This document shows positions 25,315-32,694 of a stretch of DNA of 64,000 nucleotides, in pieces. Under the pieces are notes generated by a model that made no database searches, had not been told where the DNA came from, and saw nothing but the letters and a program-made list of their open reading frames with translations. Position numbers and translations under genes: made by a program. Every line of letters starts with the position of its first letter. Within the stretch, counting starts at the first letter, position 1. Source of the DNA: Fictibacillus arsenicus (GTDB lineage Bacteria > Bacillota > Bacilli > Bacillales > Fictibacillaceae); NCBI RefSeq assembly GCF_001999465.1, contig NZ_MQMF01000002.1:682001-746000 (forward strand), in the 5' to 3' direction.

Positions 25315-25529
25315 AAAAAAGCAACCCTCTCAAAATAAAATCTTTTCGTTTAAGTATATGGATTTCTCCCTGTTAATGTATAGGCAAACACTTATGAAAA
25401 ACAAATGAATACCACTAATAAAATTAATCCACATGATATAAATCACCATTTATAGGTACTCGTCCATGCTTATGGTTGGGATGAACATATACATATATGG
25501 AAGAAAATTTATATAAAGGATGGATCTTT

Positions 25530-25949
25530 TTGTTTCAAGGTGAAAGAGCGTATTTAGTACCAGGTAGCACGATTGAACAATTTATTGGTCAATATATTAC
25601 GACTGCCATTACAGGATACGGGCAGGTAGTGGCACAAGTCGTTAAATACGATAAAGCCAGCAAGATGGCAACACTTAACGTATTCACACCTAGTGGAGTA
25701 AGAGCCTTACAAGTACATGAAACCGATATGTACGGAATTGCTCCATATCAAGGACCAATTCCTCCAGTCTTCGGATCTGGGATGGGACAGATGGGTCAGA
25801 TGGGCGGCCAAATGGGACAGATGGGGCAAATGGGTCAGATGGGCGGTCAGATGGGACAAATGGGTCAAGGTGGTCTACAAGGACAAGGCGTACCTTGGTG
25901 GCTTCAACAATATTTTGGTGGTTGGGGCGGCTGGGGTCCTCGTAATTAA
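25530..25949 (+). CDS. Gly/Met/Gln-repeat protein, paralogue of the gene at 24.9 kb
   Basis: The roughly 139-residue protein has a core with ITGYGQVVAQVVKYDKAS, then YQGPIPPVFG, then about ten GQM units (MGQMGQMGGQ) and a Trp/Gly-rich end. I chose TTG 25530 because AAAGGATG precedes it and the product then begins MFQ like its paralogue. The longer frame from ATG 25497 has no ribosome binding site. Repeat number is probably variable. Confidence 0.65.
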   Translation: MFQGERAYLVPGSTIEQFIGQYITTAITGYGQVVAQVVKYDKASKMATLNVFTPSGVRALQVHETDMYGIAPYQGPIPPVFGSGMGQMGQMGGQMGQMGQMGQMGGQMGQMGQGGLQGQGVPWWLQQYFGGWGGWGPRN

Positions 25950-26012
25950 TTTCCGTTTCTTGTTGAGCTAAAGGCAGAAGGCGCTGGCCCAAAAGAATAT
26001 AATAAGTAAAAG

Positions 26013-26040
26013 CTGACTATTTTGGGAGTCAGTATTTTTC
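26013..26040 (+). terminator. Terminator of the Gly/Met-repeat gene
   Basis: CTGACT / AGTCAG stem with an 8-nt loop, then TATTTTT. Confidence 0.7.
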
Positions 26041-26050
26041 GTTATTAAAG

Positions 26051-26163
26051 CTGCTATCGGCGAAAAATTGTCGAGTATAGGCGAGAATGAGGTTTTTTCC
26101 AGCGGGAATTTGTCGACTACAGGAAAAAACAACCTATTTATCGGCGAAAACTCCACCTCTTTC
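26051..26163. repeat. Degenerate GGCGAAAA-type repeat tract
   Basis: Four to five imperfect units built on TATCGGCGAAAA, TATAGGCGAGAA and TTTCGGCGAA fill the spacer. They resemble the GAGCGAAAC units at 12780-12860. Confidence 0.5.
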
Positions 26164-26202
26164 GGCGAACGTGTAATAAATATTAGAACACGTACCGTTA
26201 AA
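26164..26202. repeat. Dispersed 39-bp repeat, copy 2
   Basis: GGCGAACGTGTAATAAATAT then ACACGTACCGTTAAA, matching 12851-12889 with only a few differences. Confidence 0.7.
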
Positions 26203-26203
26203 A

Positions 26204-26248
26204 AATCGAGGCTGCCGAAAGTAAGTTTACCTTACTTTTGAGGCAGCC
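26204..26248 (-). terminator. Terminator of the 55-residue gene
   Basis: GGCTGCC / GGCAGCC outer stem and AAAGTAAG / CTTACTTT inner stem, with a T run on the minus strand. Confidence 0.75.
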
Positions 26249-26252
26249 CATT

Positions 26253-26420
26253 CTATTCGCTCTGTTTTGGTTTTGCCTTTGATTTACTTCCCTTTTTAGA
26301 ACGATATTCGTTTCCTTTGTTGTTATTGCCGCTTATTAGTTCACTTGCAAACTCTTGATCGTGCTGTGTTTTTGGTGAACCTTGATTTTGGCTTCCTTCA
26401 CTTCCGTTACGGCTCGTCAT
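26253..26420 (-). CDS. Small hydrophilic protein, SASP-like composition
   Basis: The 55-residue frame begins MTSRNGSEGSQNQGSPKTQH and continues DQEFASELISGNN with a Lys-rich tail. GGAGG lies seven bases before the ATG and a terminator follows. The small size, absence of hydrophobics and an EFASE motif recall gamma-type small acid-soluble spore proteins. The likeness is too short for a firm family call. Confidence 0.6.
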   Translation of the reverse strand: MTSRNGSEGSQNQGSPKTQHDQEFASELISGNNNKGNEYRSKKGSKSKAKPKQSE

Positions 26421-26503
26421 CTCATTTCCTCCTTTTATTCTGAACTTCCTTTTTAGTATTGCTTTTCCGTTGCGGATTACTCATTTTTTTAGTGGCACAA
26501 GAA

Positions 26504-26544
26504 AAGCTGATACGAAAGGATGATCGGTCCCTTCGTATCAGCTT
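26504..26544 (-). terminator. Terminator of the MFS gene
   Basis: AAGCTGATACGAA / TTCGTATCAGCTT stem beyond the minus-strand stop codon at 26555. Confidence 0.85.
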
Positions 26545-26554
26545 CATTTTTTTA

Positions 26555-28075
26555 TTAATTTGTTACAGGCTTTGCTAGTGGTTTGCCTTGATTTTCTATC
26601 TTGTTAACAGCTTCTGCGCTTGTGTCTACCCGTTTCACGAAAAGCGCTAGTAACAGTGCTACAATATTCATCCCTAATGCTACATAGAACGAATATTGGA
26701 TTCCGGATAATAAAGCTTGCTGTGATAATGCAGCGGTTGATGCTTCGGTTATCGTTGCAGGATCTACTCCGCTCATCAAGCTTTCCGCCTCTGTTTTCGT
26801 TACAGAGTTCATGAGCGTAACGAGAATTGCCGTTCCGATCGAACCTGAAACTTGCTGTGCCGTATTATTGACAGCTGTACCGTGCGGATTAAGTTTCGTA
26901 GGCAGCTGATTTAATCCGTTTGTCATGATCGGCATCATCACCATCGAAAGTCCAAACATGCGAAGTGAGTAAACAAAGATAATATATGAATACGCCGATT
27001 GAGCATCTAAGTTTGCCAGCATATATGTGGAAACAGCTGTAATCGATAATCCCACTACTGCCAAAGCACGAGGTCCGAATTTATCGAACAGCTTTCCAGT
27101 AATCGGTGACATGATCGCCATCACGACCGCTCCCGGCAGCATCATGAGACCAGAGTCTAGTGGAGAAATGCCGCGAACACTTTGAACATAAGCCGGTGTT
27201 AAGATCATTCCTGAGAACATCGCTACCGCGTTTACAATTGCGATTACGGAAGCGAGTGCAAACATCGGATATTTATAAACACGAATATTTAATAGTGGCT
27301 CCTCGAGTTTGAGTTGACGCAGCAAGAACAGAATTAATGCGATACCACCAGTAATGAGTGTGCTGAGTACGATCGTATCCGTCCATCCATCTGAACTAGC
27401 TGTACTGCATCCGTAAAGGATACCTCCGAACCCGATGCTTGATAAAACAAGTGACGTGTAGTCAAGTGTCGCTTTTTTGTTTTGTGCCATTACGTTATCG
27501 AGTTTCCAGACTGCAAACAGTAAACTAATAATCGCTAAAGGAAGGATCATCTCAAAAAGCAATCGCCAGTCATAGTATTCTACGATGTATCCAGATAAAG
27601 TAGGTCCTATCGCTGGAGCTGTAATCATAACCAGACCAAAGATCCCCATTGCCATTCCCCGCTTCTCGCGCGGAAAGCTGACGAGCATGATGTTCATTAA
27701 GAGCGGTCCCATAACGGAAGAACCTGCCGCTTGAATCATACGTCCTGTCAGTAACAGACCAAAGTTCGGTGCGAATGCCGAAATAGCCGTACCTACTGTA
27801 AAAATAGCCATTGCAGATATAAACAGTGCTCTATTTGAGAAGCGTGTGATTAAAAAGGCTGATGCCGGAATCAATACTCCGCTGACAAGCATGAATCCTG
27901 TGACGAGCCATTGTACCGTTGAATAATCTTTTATTTCTAAATCAACCATGATCGTCGGAAGTGCGACGTTCAGCAATGAGTTGTTCAAGAATGAAACAAA
28001 TGCTCCGACGAACAAAATAGTGAGCATTAAATAAGGAGGCTTTTTAGGTTCTAAAGCTGTATCTGTATTTTTCAT
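26555..28075 (-). CDS. DHA2-family MFS multidrug efflux transporter
   Basis: The 506-residue protein has about 14 membrane helices. MFS motifs include NNSLLNVALPTIMVDL in the first helix, the loop GRMIQAAGSSVMGPL and PAIGPTLSGYIVEYYDWRLL, the last being typical of drug:H+ antiporters of the EmrB/LmrB type. RBS AGAGGAG before ATG 28075. It is divergent to a TetR gene with an inverted repeat between, so it is likely repressed by that regulator. Substrate unknown. Confidence 0.9.
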   Translation of the reverse strand: MKNTDTALEPKKPPYLMLTILFVGAFVSFLNNSLLNVALPTIMVDLEIKDYSTVQWLVTGFMLVSGVLIPASAFLITRFSNRALFISAMAIFTVGTAISAFAPNFGLLLTGRMIQAAGSSVMGPLLMNIMLVSFPREKRGMAMGIFGLVMITAPAIGPTLSGYIVEYYDWRLLFEMILPLAIISLLFAVWKLDNVMAQNKKATLDYTSLVLSSIGFGGILYGCSTASSDGWTDTIVLSTLITGGIALILFLLRQLKLEEPLLNIRVYKYPMFALASVIAIVNAVAMFSGMILTPAYVQSVRGISPLDSGLMMLPGAVVMAIMSPITGKLFDKFGPRALAVVGLSITAVSTYMLANLDAQSAYSYIIFVYSLRMFGLSMVMMPIMTNGLNQLPTKLNPHGTAVNNTAQQVSGSIGTAILVTLMNSVTKTEAESLMSGVDPATITEASTAALSQQALLSGIQYSFYVALGMNIVALLLALFVKRVDTSAEAVNKIENQGKPLAKPVTN

Positions 28076-28105
28076 GTATTTTCTCCTCTGTTTTATAAAG
28101 ATAAT

Positions 28106-28122
28106 ACTTAACTTTATTAAGT
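28106..28122. promoter_or_regulatory. Probable TetR operator between the MFS and regulator genes
   Basis: Perfect inverted repeat ACTTAA-CTTTA-TTAAGT. It overlaps the likely -10 region of the MFS promoter (TTGAAC upstream on the minus strand). Position and symmetry fit a TetR site. Binding is inferred. Confidence 0.6.
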
Positions 28123-28240
28123 TTATACTCGAGGTTCAAAAAAGGCAACACTTTTATACTGATAGTCTAAAAAATATTGTTTTTCTAGCAGAAGAAATTT
28201 ATACTATAAGTAGAAGAAAACCAAGGGGATGGCTTGAATA

Positions 28241-29111
28241 CATGAATAACAAGAAAAGAAAAGTAGCTGACATTGCACTAAAATTGTTTATAAAAAAAGG
28301 TATTCAACAGACCTCTATACAGGAAATCATTGAAAAAGCGAACATCTCTAAAGGTACGTTTTATAATTATTTTTCCTCAAAGAGTGATTGCATTGCAGAT
28401 ATCTTGGAATTCCTGCGCTATGATGCAAGCCAGCAGCGGATCGCGCTACAGATAGGTAAGGATCCAAGTGACCGCCAAGTTTTTATCGAGCAAATTACAA
28501 CCATCATGCGTCTGAATCAAGAGCGAAATGTAACACCGCTTTTTGAGGCTATTCTGTCTTCAAATGAAGCTGATCTAAAAAAACTAGTGATGCAGCACCG
28601 TGTTTATGAGATGGAATGGCTGTCGAATCGTTTTATAGATATTATGGGGGAAGACATCCGCGACCATGCCTTTGAAGCGACTGTATTGTTTTTTGGGATG
28701 GTGCACCACATGTTGTTTACGCTGCGGGTTACAAACAGTACGTATTCATTAGATGAAGTGGTAGACATCCTTCTGTCGTATATCGAACTAATTGCGCCGA
28801 AAATGATTATGAATGAGAAAGTGATGCTGAACCATTCTGCTATCGATTTATTGCGTACGAATGTGAGTAAAAATGTTGTAACCAAGGAAGATGTCATGAA
28901 GCTGGCGGATCAGCTGCGGAATCATCACGCCTTTAACGAAGAGCAGCAAGATTTATATGATGTCATCGTTGGTGAATTACAGCGTGAACGAATGCGTAAA
29001 GTCGTACTTCAGCCTTTGTTAAAACCTTTTCAGAAACTTTTCGAAGAGACACCGATTCAATCACAAGTGCACAAGTTTACGAATATGCTTTGGTATTTGT
29101 TGAAGACCTAA
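28241..29111 (+). CDS. TetR-family transcriptional regulator
   Basis: The 290-residue protein has an N-terminal HTH (ADIALKLFIKKGIQQTSIQE then ISKGTFYNYFSSKSD). The ligand domain is long and includes an extra C-terminal helical part (about 200-290). I chose ATG 28241; the upstream open frame lacks a start with a ribosome binding site, and AAGGGG lies 13 nt before it. It presumably represses the divergent MFS pump and senses its drug. Confidence 0.88.
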
Positions 29112-29123
29112 TGATAAAAAGTT

Positions 29124-29165
29124 AAAGAGGCTACCGGATCGTTTTGCCGGCAGCCTCTTTTTTGA
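29124..29165 (+). terminator. Terminator of the TetR gene
   Basis: AAAGAGGCTACCGG / CCGGCAGCCTCTTT followed by TTT. Confidence 0.85.
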
Positions 29166-29223
29166 GTGGATAAAAGATATTTGAAAACAAATACTAAATT
29201 CATCAATCACTTGGAGGTTAATT

Positions 29224-29364
29224 ATGCGTAATGAAACTGGTTTTGCAGCTATAATTTTCTTTACTATCCTGAGTCTTGTTACTTCTTTTGTCTTTGGTAT
29301 GGTTCTTAATTCGAAAATAAGTAAATTAAGTGAATCTGTAAAAAATGCAGATAGCAAAGGGTGA
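29224..29364 (+). CDS. Small single-span membrane protein
   Basis: A 46-residue frame with one hydrophobic helix (FAAIIFFTILSLVTSFVFGM) and a basic, coiled C-terminus. TTGGAGG lies seven bases before the ATG. No family recognised. Confidence 0.6.
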   Translation: MRNETGFAAIIFFTILSLVTSFVFGMVLNSKISKLSESVKNADSKG

Positions 29365-29393
29365 AATAAAAATATTTTCCCTTTAAATCTTGT

Positions 29394-30713
29394 TTATTTC
29401 AATTTCAAATTCTTTAAATACTTCACTAATTCATTGTAATCAGAAGTATTAAATATTTGTTTTTTGTTATCAAAGACCACGTATGTTGGTTCTTTTTGTA
29501 ACTTTAAAAACGGATATTTTTGTTGAGCATTTTTTAAGGATATAGCATTAAAGATAGATTGAATATTTTTAATCCCTTTTTCTTCTAACTCAAATACTTC
29601 TAGTTCATCTCCAACCACGAAGAGAGCAACCTTGCTATTATCTTCTGCTAGAAACTTCTTTTCACCGCTTGGAGATTCATTATTAATATCAAACTGGTTT
29701 TTATATTTTGTTATATCCGGTTTTAATTTACTGACCTCTATAGGTATATTAATCAGTAACTCTTTAGGGTACAGGTAATTTACAACCTCATCATTTTTAT
29801 TGTAGGTCTCATACTTTACCAGGATTCCGGTGTCCTTATCCACCCAAAATCGAAAAGTCTCAGAGCTATGTTTTTCGGACGCATAACTGTCCAGATTTCC
29901 TTTAATGACGACTGTATTATGACCAAGTACCCTTTCATTCTGCTTCTCAATTTCCCATCTTTCTAAATCTCTTGTATAATTTGAAGCGATTTCATAGGGG
30001 AAAAGTGAATTTTGTGCCATTCCAATCGGCGGCCGGTCTCGGTAGCTTGTCATGTTCGCTCCATCTGATTCTGTTGAAAATGCATCTTCAATCTTTAATG
30101 TGCAACAAGTAGCAGTAGGCAAATATCCTATTTTTCGATAGGAGTTATTTTCTTTAGAGATACTCCAAATTGTACTTTTATCATAATAAGTAATTTCAAC
30201 ATTAGAATTTTTTTTGCCATTAGGCACATGCACGGTTTTACTAAAACCTCCAATTGGTTTTTTCATATTTAGCTGGTATTCTACTGTCGTCATATTATTG
30301 TGAGTATATTCCTCAAAACTCCCCTTAGCAGTTTCAAAGTAATCAATCGTGTTGATCATCTTTGTTAGTACTTCTTCTTTTGTCATTTTACCAAAGTACT
30401 CTTCTTTCTTCTCTGGTACATATGTGGTTGTCGCTGGTTTATTCGCTAAGTTTTCCTTTAATCGTTTTGTGTCTCCGCTTTCTGTAAGAGTAATTTGTTC
30501 AACGGCAAATAACGTGACGGCTGTTAATAAAAAAACTGAAACGACAGTACTTAAAGTGAATTTCCATGTTCGAGAAAAGAAAGAACTGTTCTGTGGTTTT
30601 TCTGATTCTTTTACTTTTCGCATGACCTGCATCATACTATTTTCATTAAAATCCAAATTTTTAAGTAATGTGCTATTCATCTTTTCATTGAGGTTTTTTA
30701 GTTTATCTTCCAC
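29394..30713 (-). CDS. Membrane-anchored anti-sigma factor with large extracytoplasmic domain
   Basis: The roughly 439-residue protein has a cytoplasmic N-terminus (about 1-45) that would bind sigma and one membrane segment (FTLSTVVSVFLLTAVTLFAV). A roughly 370-residue outer domain follows, with LolA/RseB-like strands (TFRFWVDKDTGILVKYETY). It follows an ECF sigma gene with overlap. The start GTG 30713 follows GAGGTG; an earlier GTG at 30722 overlaps that box. It probably senses envelope stress. Confidence 0.75.
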   Translation of the reverse strand: MEDKLKNLNEKMNSTLLKNLDFNENSMMQVMRKVKESEKPQNSSFFSRTWKFTLSTVVSVFLLTAVTLFAVEQITLTESGDTKRLKENLANKPATTTYVPEKKEEYFGKMTKEEVLTKMINTIDYFETAKGSFEEYTHNNMTTVEYQLNMKKPIGGFSKTVHVPNGKKNSNVEITYYDKSTIWSISKENNSYRKIGYLPTATCCTLKIEDAFSTESDGANMTSYRDRPPIGMAQNSLFPYEIASNYTRDLERWEIEKQNERVLGHNTVVIKGNLDSYASEKHSSETFRFWVDKDTGILVKYETYNKNDEVVNYLYPKELLINIPIEVSKLKPDITKYKNQFDINNESPSGEKKFLAEDNSKVALFVVGDELEVFELEEKGIKNIQSIFNAISLKNAQQKYPFLKLQKEPTYVVFDNKKQIFNTSDYNELVKYLKNLKLK

Positions 30714-31266
30714 GTTTATCACCTCTTTCCAGCTTCTTTTTCAATTGCTGTCTTCCTCTTAAAAGTCTAGTTTTAACTGTGTTTTGATTAATGCCTAGCA
30801 GCTCAGATATTTGGTCGATCTTCATTTCTTCATAATAATAAAAAATAATAACTTCCCTTAACTTAATCGGCAGGGTTATAACTAGATTGGATAGGTAGTC
30901 ATTCTCTTCAAATGTAAGAAGTTTCTCTTCAGGAGATTTCTCTTTGGACGCACGAATGGGTTGGCCAACTAAGTTTGAAATTATGAGATTTTTAAAGTTC
31001 CAACTTTTTATAACATCCTTACAACTATTTACTGTAATTCTATAAAGCCACGTTTTATATGATGAATCCTGTCTAAAGGAATTTAAGTTTTTATAACATT
31101 TCACAAAAACATCTTGGACGATATCTTCTGCCATTTGTTCTTGCTTAACATATGTAAAGGCTAATCTCTTTAAGTCTCGACCGTACTCTTTCATAAGCCA
31201 CATGAGGATTTCTTCCTTACTTTGACCTACAGGAGTCATACTTTGTAATTCTTCCGCTTTTTCCAT
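30703..31266 (-). CDS. ECF RNA polymerase sigma factor
   Basis: The 187-residue protein has region 2 (YVKQEQMAEDIVQDVFVKCY, FRQDSSYKTWLYRITVN) and region 4 (LPIKLREVIIFYYYEEMKI and IDQISELLGINQNTVKTRLL). It is co-transcribed with its anti-sigma factor. An ECF-type promoter lies upstream, so it probably activates itself. RBS AGGTGGAG before ATG 31266. Confidence 0.9.
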   Translation of the reverse strand: MEKAEELQSMTPVGQSKEEILMWLMKEYGRDLKRLAFTYVKQEQMAEDIVQDVFVKCYKNLNSFRQDSSYKTWLYRITVNSCKDVIKSWNFKNLIISNLVGQPIRASKEKSPEEKLLTFEENDYLSNLVITLPIKLREVIIFYYYEEMKIDQISELLGINQNTVKTRLLRGRQQLKKKLERGDKRGR

Positions 31267-31290
31267 TTCTCCACCTCTATTCTTTATAAT

Positions 31291-31317
31291 AGACGATTAT
31301 CGGTTTAATTGAGTTCC
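31291..31317 (-). promoter_or_regulatory. ECF-type autoregulatory promoter
   Basis: On the minus strand GGAACT, 16-bp spacer, CGTCT precede the sigma gene by about 25 nt. This matches the general ECF layout (GGAAC / CGTC). Confidence 0.6.
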
Positions 31318-31406
31318 ATTTTTCACACAAAAAATGCGACTTCATCTTAAGTAGTACATCGCTCAAATTTCCATTGTAAAAATGTGAGATTCATTATATA
31401 TTTAAA

Positions 31407-31421
31407 TGAGAATGATAATCA
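31407..31421 (+). promoter_or_regulatory. Fur box
   Basis: TGAGAATGATAATCA matches the Bacillus Fur inverted repeat (TGATAATNATTATCA) with two mismatches. It lies 30 nt upstream of the reductase start codon. Confidence 0.8.
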
Positions 31422-31450
31422 CTATTATTGCTTCCTGAGGAGGAACGCAT

Positions 31451-32503
31451 ATGGAAAACAAAGAGATTTTTGATGTAACTATTATTGGCGGAGGGCCAGC
31501 AGGCTTATATTCAGCCTTTTATAGCGGACTAAGAGAAATGAAGACAAAGATCATTGAGTTTCAGCCCCATTTAGGCGGAAAGATTCATGTGTATCCTGAG
31601 AAAATGATCTGGGATGTCGGCGGCCATACCCCGCTACCTGGTGCAAAACTTATTGAAAAGTTGGTTGAACAGGGATTAACATTCAATCCGGAAGTTGTTC
31701 TCAATGAAAAAGTTGAATCGATGACGAAGGATGAAGACGGTATTTTCATCTTAAAAGGTGCCAGCGGAGAATTGCATTATTCCAAAACAGTGATCGTTGC
31801 AGTCGGCAGCGGTATTTTAAATCCTCAGCGGCTGGATATCGAAGGTGCTGAGAGATTTGAAGTGTCTAATTTAAACTACACCGTGAAATCTCTACAGCAA
31901 TTTAAGGATAAGACGGTTGTAATATCGGGCGGCGGTAATACTGCTATTGATTGGGCAAACGAACTAGTGCCGATCGCCAAAAAAGTTTACCTTACATATC
32001 GAAAAGGTACGTTAGCTGGGCACGAAGCTCAAGTTACACAGCTGATGAACAGTTGTGCAGACTGTATTTTCAACACCTCAATCTCGAAGCTGTTTGCTTG
32101 TCCGAATCATGAGGTGATCGAGCAGATCGAGCTGACCAATCATGTGACAGGTGAGGTTTCCTACCTTCCTATCGACGAAGTTATTATCAATCATGGGTAT
32201 GAGCAGGATACATCCCTGCTCGGAAATAGCGACTTGAACATCGAACTCGCTGATAATTTTTATATTGCAGGAAACGCAAACAGTGAGTCATCAGTCCCTG
32301 GTCTGTATGCTGCAGGTGACATCCTGAAACATGAAGGCAAATTGAATTTGATCGCTGGAACATTCCAAGACGCAGCAAATGCTGTAAACAAAGCGAAGCA
32401 GTTTATTCAGCCAGACGCTCAAACCGTAGCGATGGTTTCATCTCATAACGAAGTATTCAAAGAGCGCAACCGTGAACTGGTGAAACAGATGATTCATTCG
32501 TAA
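31451..32503 (+). CDS. ycgT: Ferredoxin/flavodoxin-NADP+ reductase, thioredoxin-reductase type
   Basis: The 350-residue flavoprotein has an FAD-binding GGGPAGLYSA at the N-terminus and a central NADPH site GGGNTAIDWA. The FAD C-terminal motif GLYAAGDI is present. The thioredoxin reductase CxxC is absent, which is diagnostic of the YumC/YcgT-type reductase. It passes electrons between NADPH and ferredoxin or flavodoxin. The Fur box upstream favours the ycgT rather than the yumC orthologue. RBS GAGGAGG before ATG 31451. Confidence 0.88.
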   Translation: MENKEIFDVTIIGGGPAGLYSAFYSGLREMKTKIIEFQPHLGGKIHVYPEKMIWDVGGHTPLPGAKLIEKLVEQGLTFNPEVVLNEKVESMTKDEDGIFILKGASGELHYSKTVIVAVGSGILNPQRLDIEGAERFEVSNLNYTVKSLQQFKDKTVVISGGGNTAIDWANELVPIAKKVYLTYRKGTLAGHEAQVTQLMNSCADCIFNTSISKLFACPNHEVIEQIELTNHVTGEVSYLPIDEVIINHGYEQDTSLLGNSDLNIELADNFYIAGNANSESSVPGLYAAGDILKHEGKLNLIAGTFQDAANAVNKAKQFIQPDAQTVAMVSSHNEVFKERNRELVKQMIHS

Positions 32504-32522
32504 TATGAAGCTGACAAAAGTT

Positions 32523-32557
32523 AAAACGACCAGAAAATTTCATCTGGTCGTTTTTTT
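32523..32557. terminator. Bidirectional terminator
   Basis: AAAACGACCAGA / TCTGGTCGTTTT plus T-run. It serves ycgT (plus) and the small peptide gene (minus). The same stem appears at 36695 and, degenerated, at 53955. Confidence 0.85.
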
Positions 32558-32559
32558 AA

Positions 32560-32694
32560 TCAGTCATCAGTCTCAGAGATATGTGTTGTTTTTATCGTTT
32601 CTTTAGAGTTGGGACTTCCAGCATTCTCGGCAAACCCAAATATGCTGTATATAACAATCGTTATACCAATAAAAAACTTCTTGTTAATCTTCAT
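32560..32694 (-). CDS. Small secreted peptide behind the histidine kinase
   Basis: The 44-residue frame has a positive N-terminus (MKINKKFF), a hydrophobic stretch (IGITIVIYSIFGFA) and a polar tail (NAGSPNSKETIKTTHISE). It starts in the TAATG overlap of the kinase stop codon with GGAG just upstream, so translation is coupled. It looks like a secreted or tail-exposed peptide. A role as signal or modulator of the kinase is speculation. Confidence 0.5.
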   Translation of the reverse strand: MKINKKFFIGITIVIYSIFGFAENAGSPNSKETIKTTHISETDD

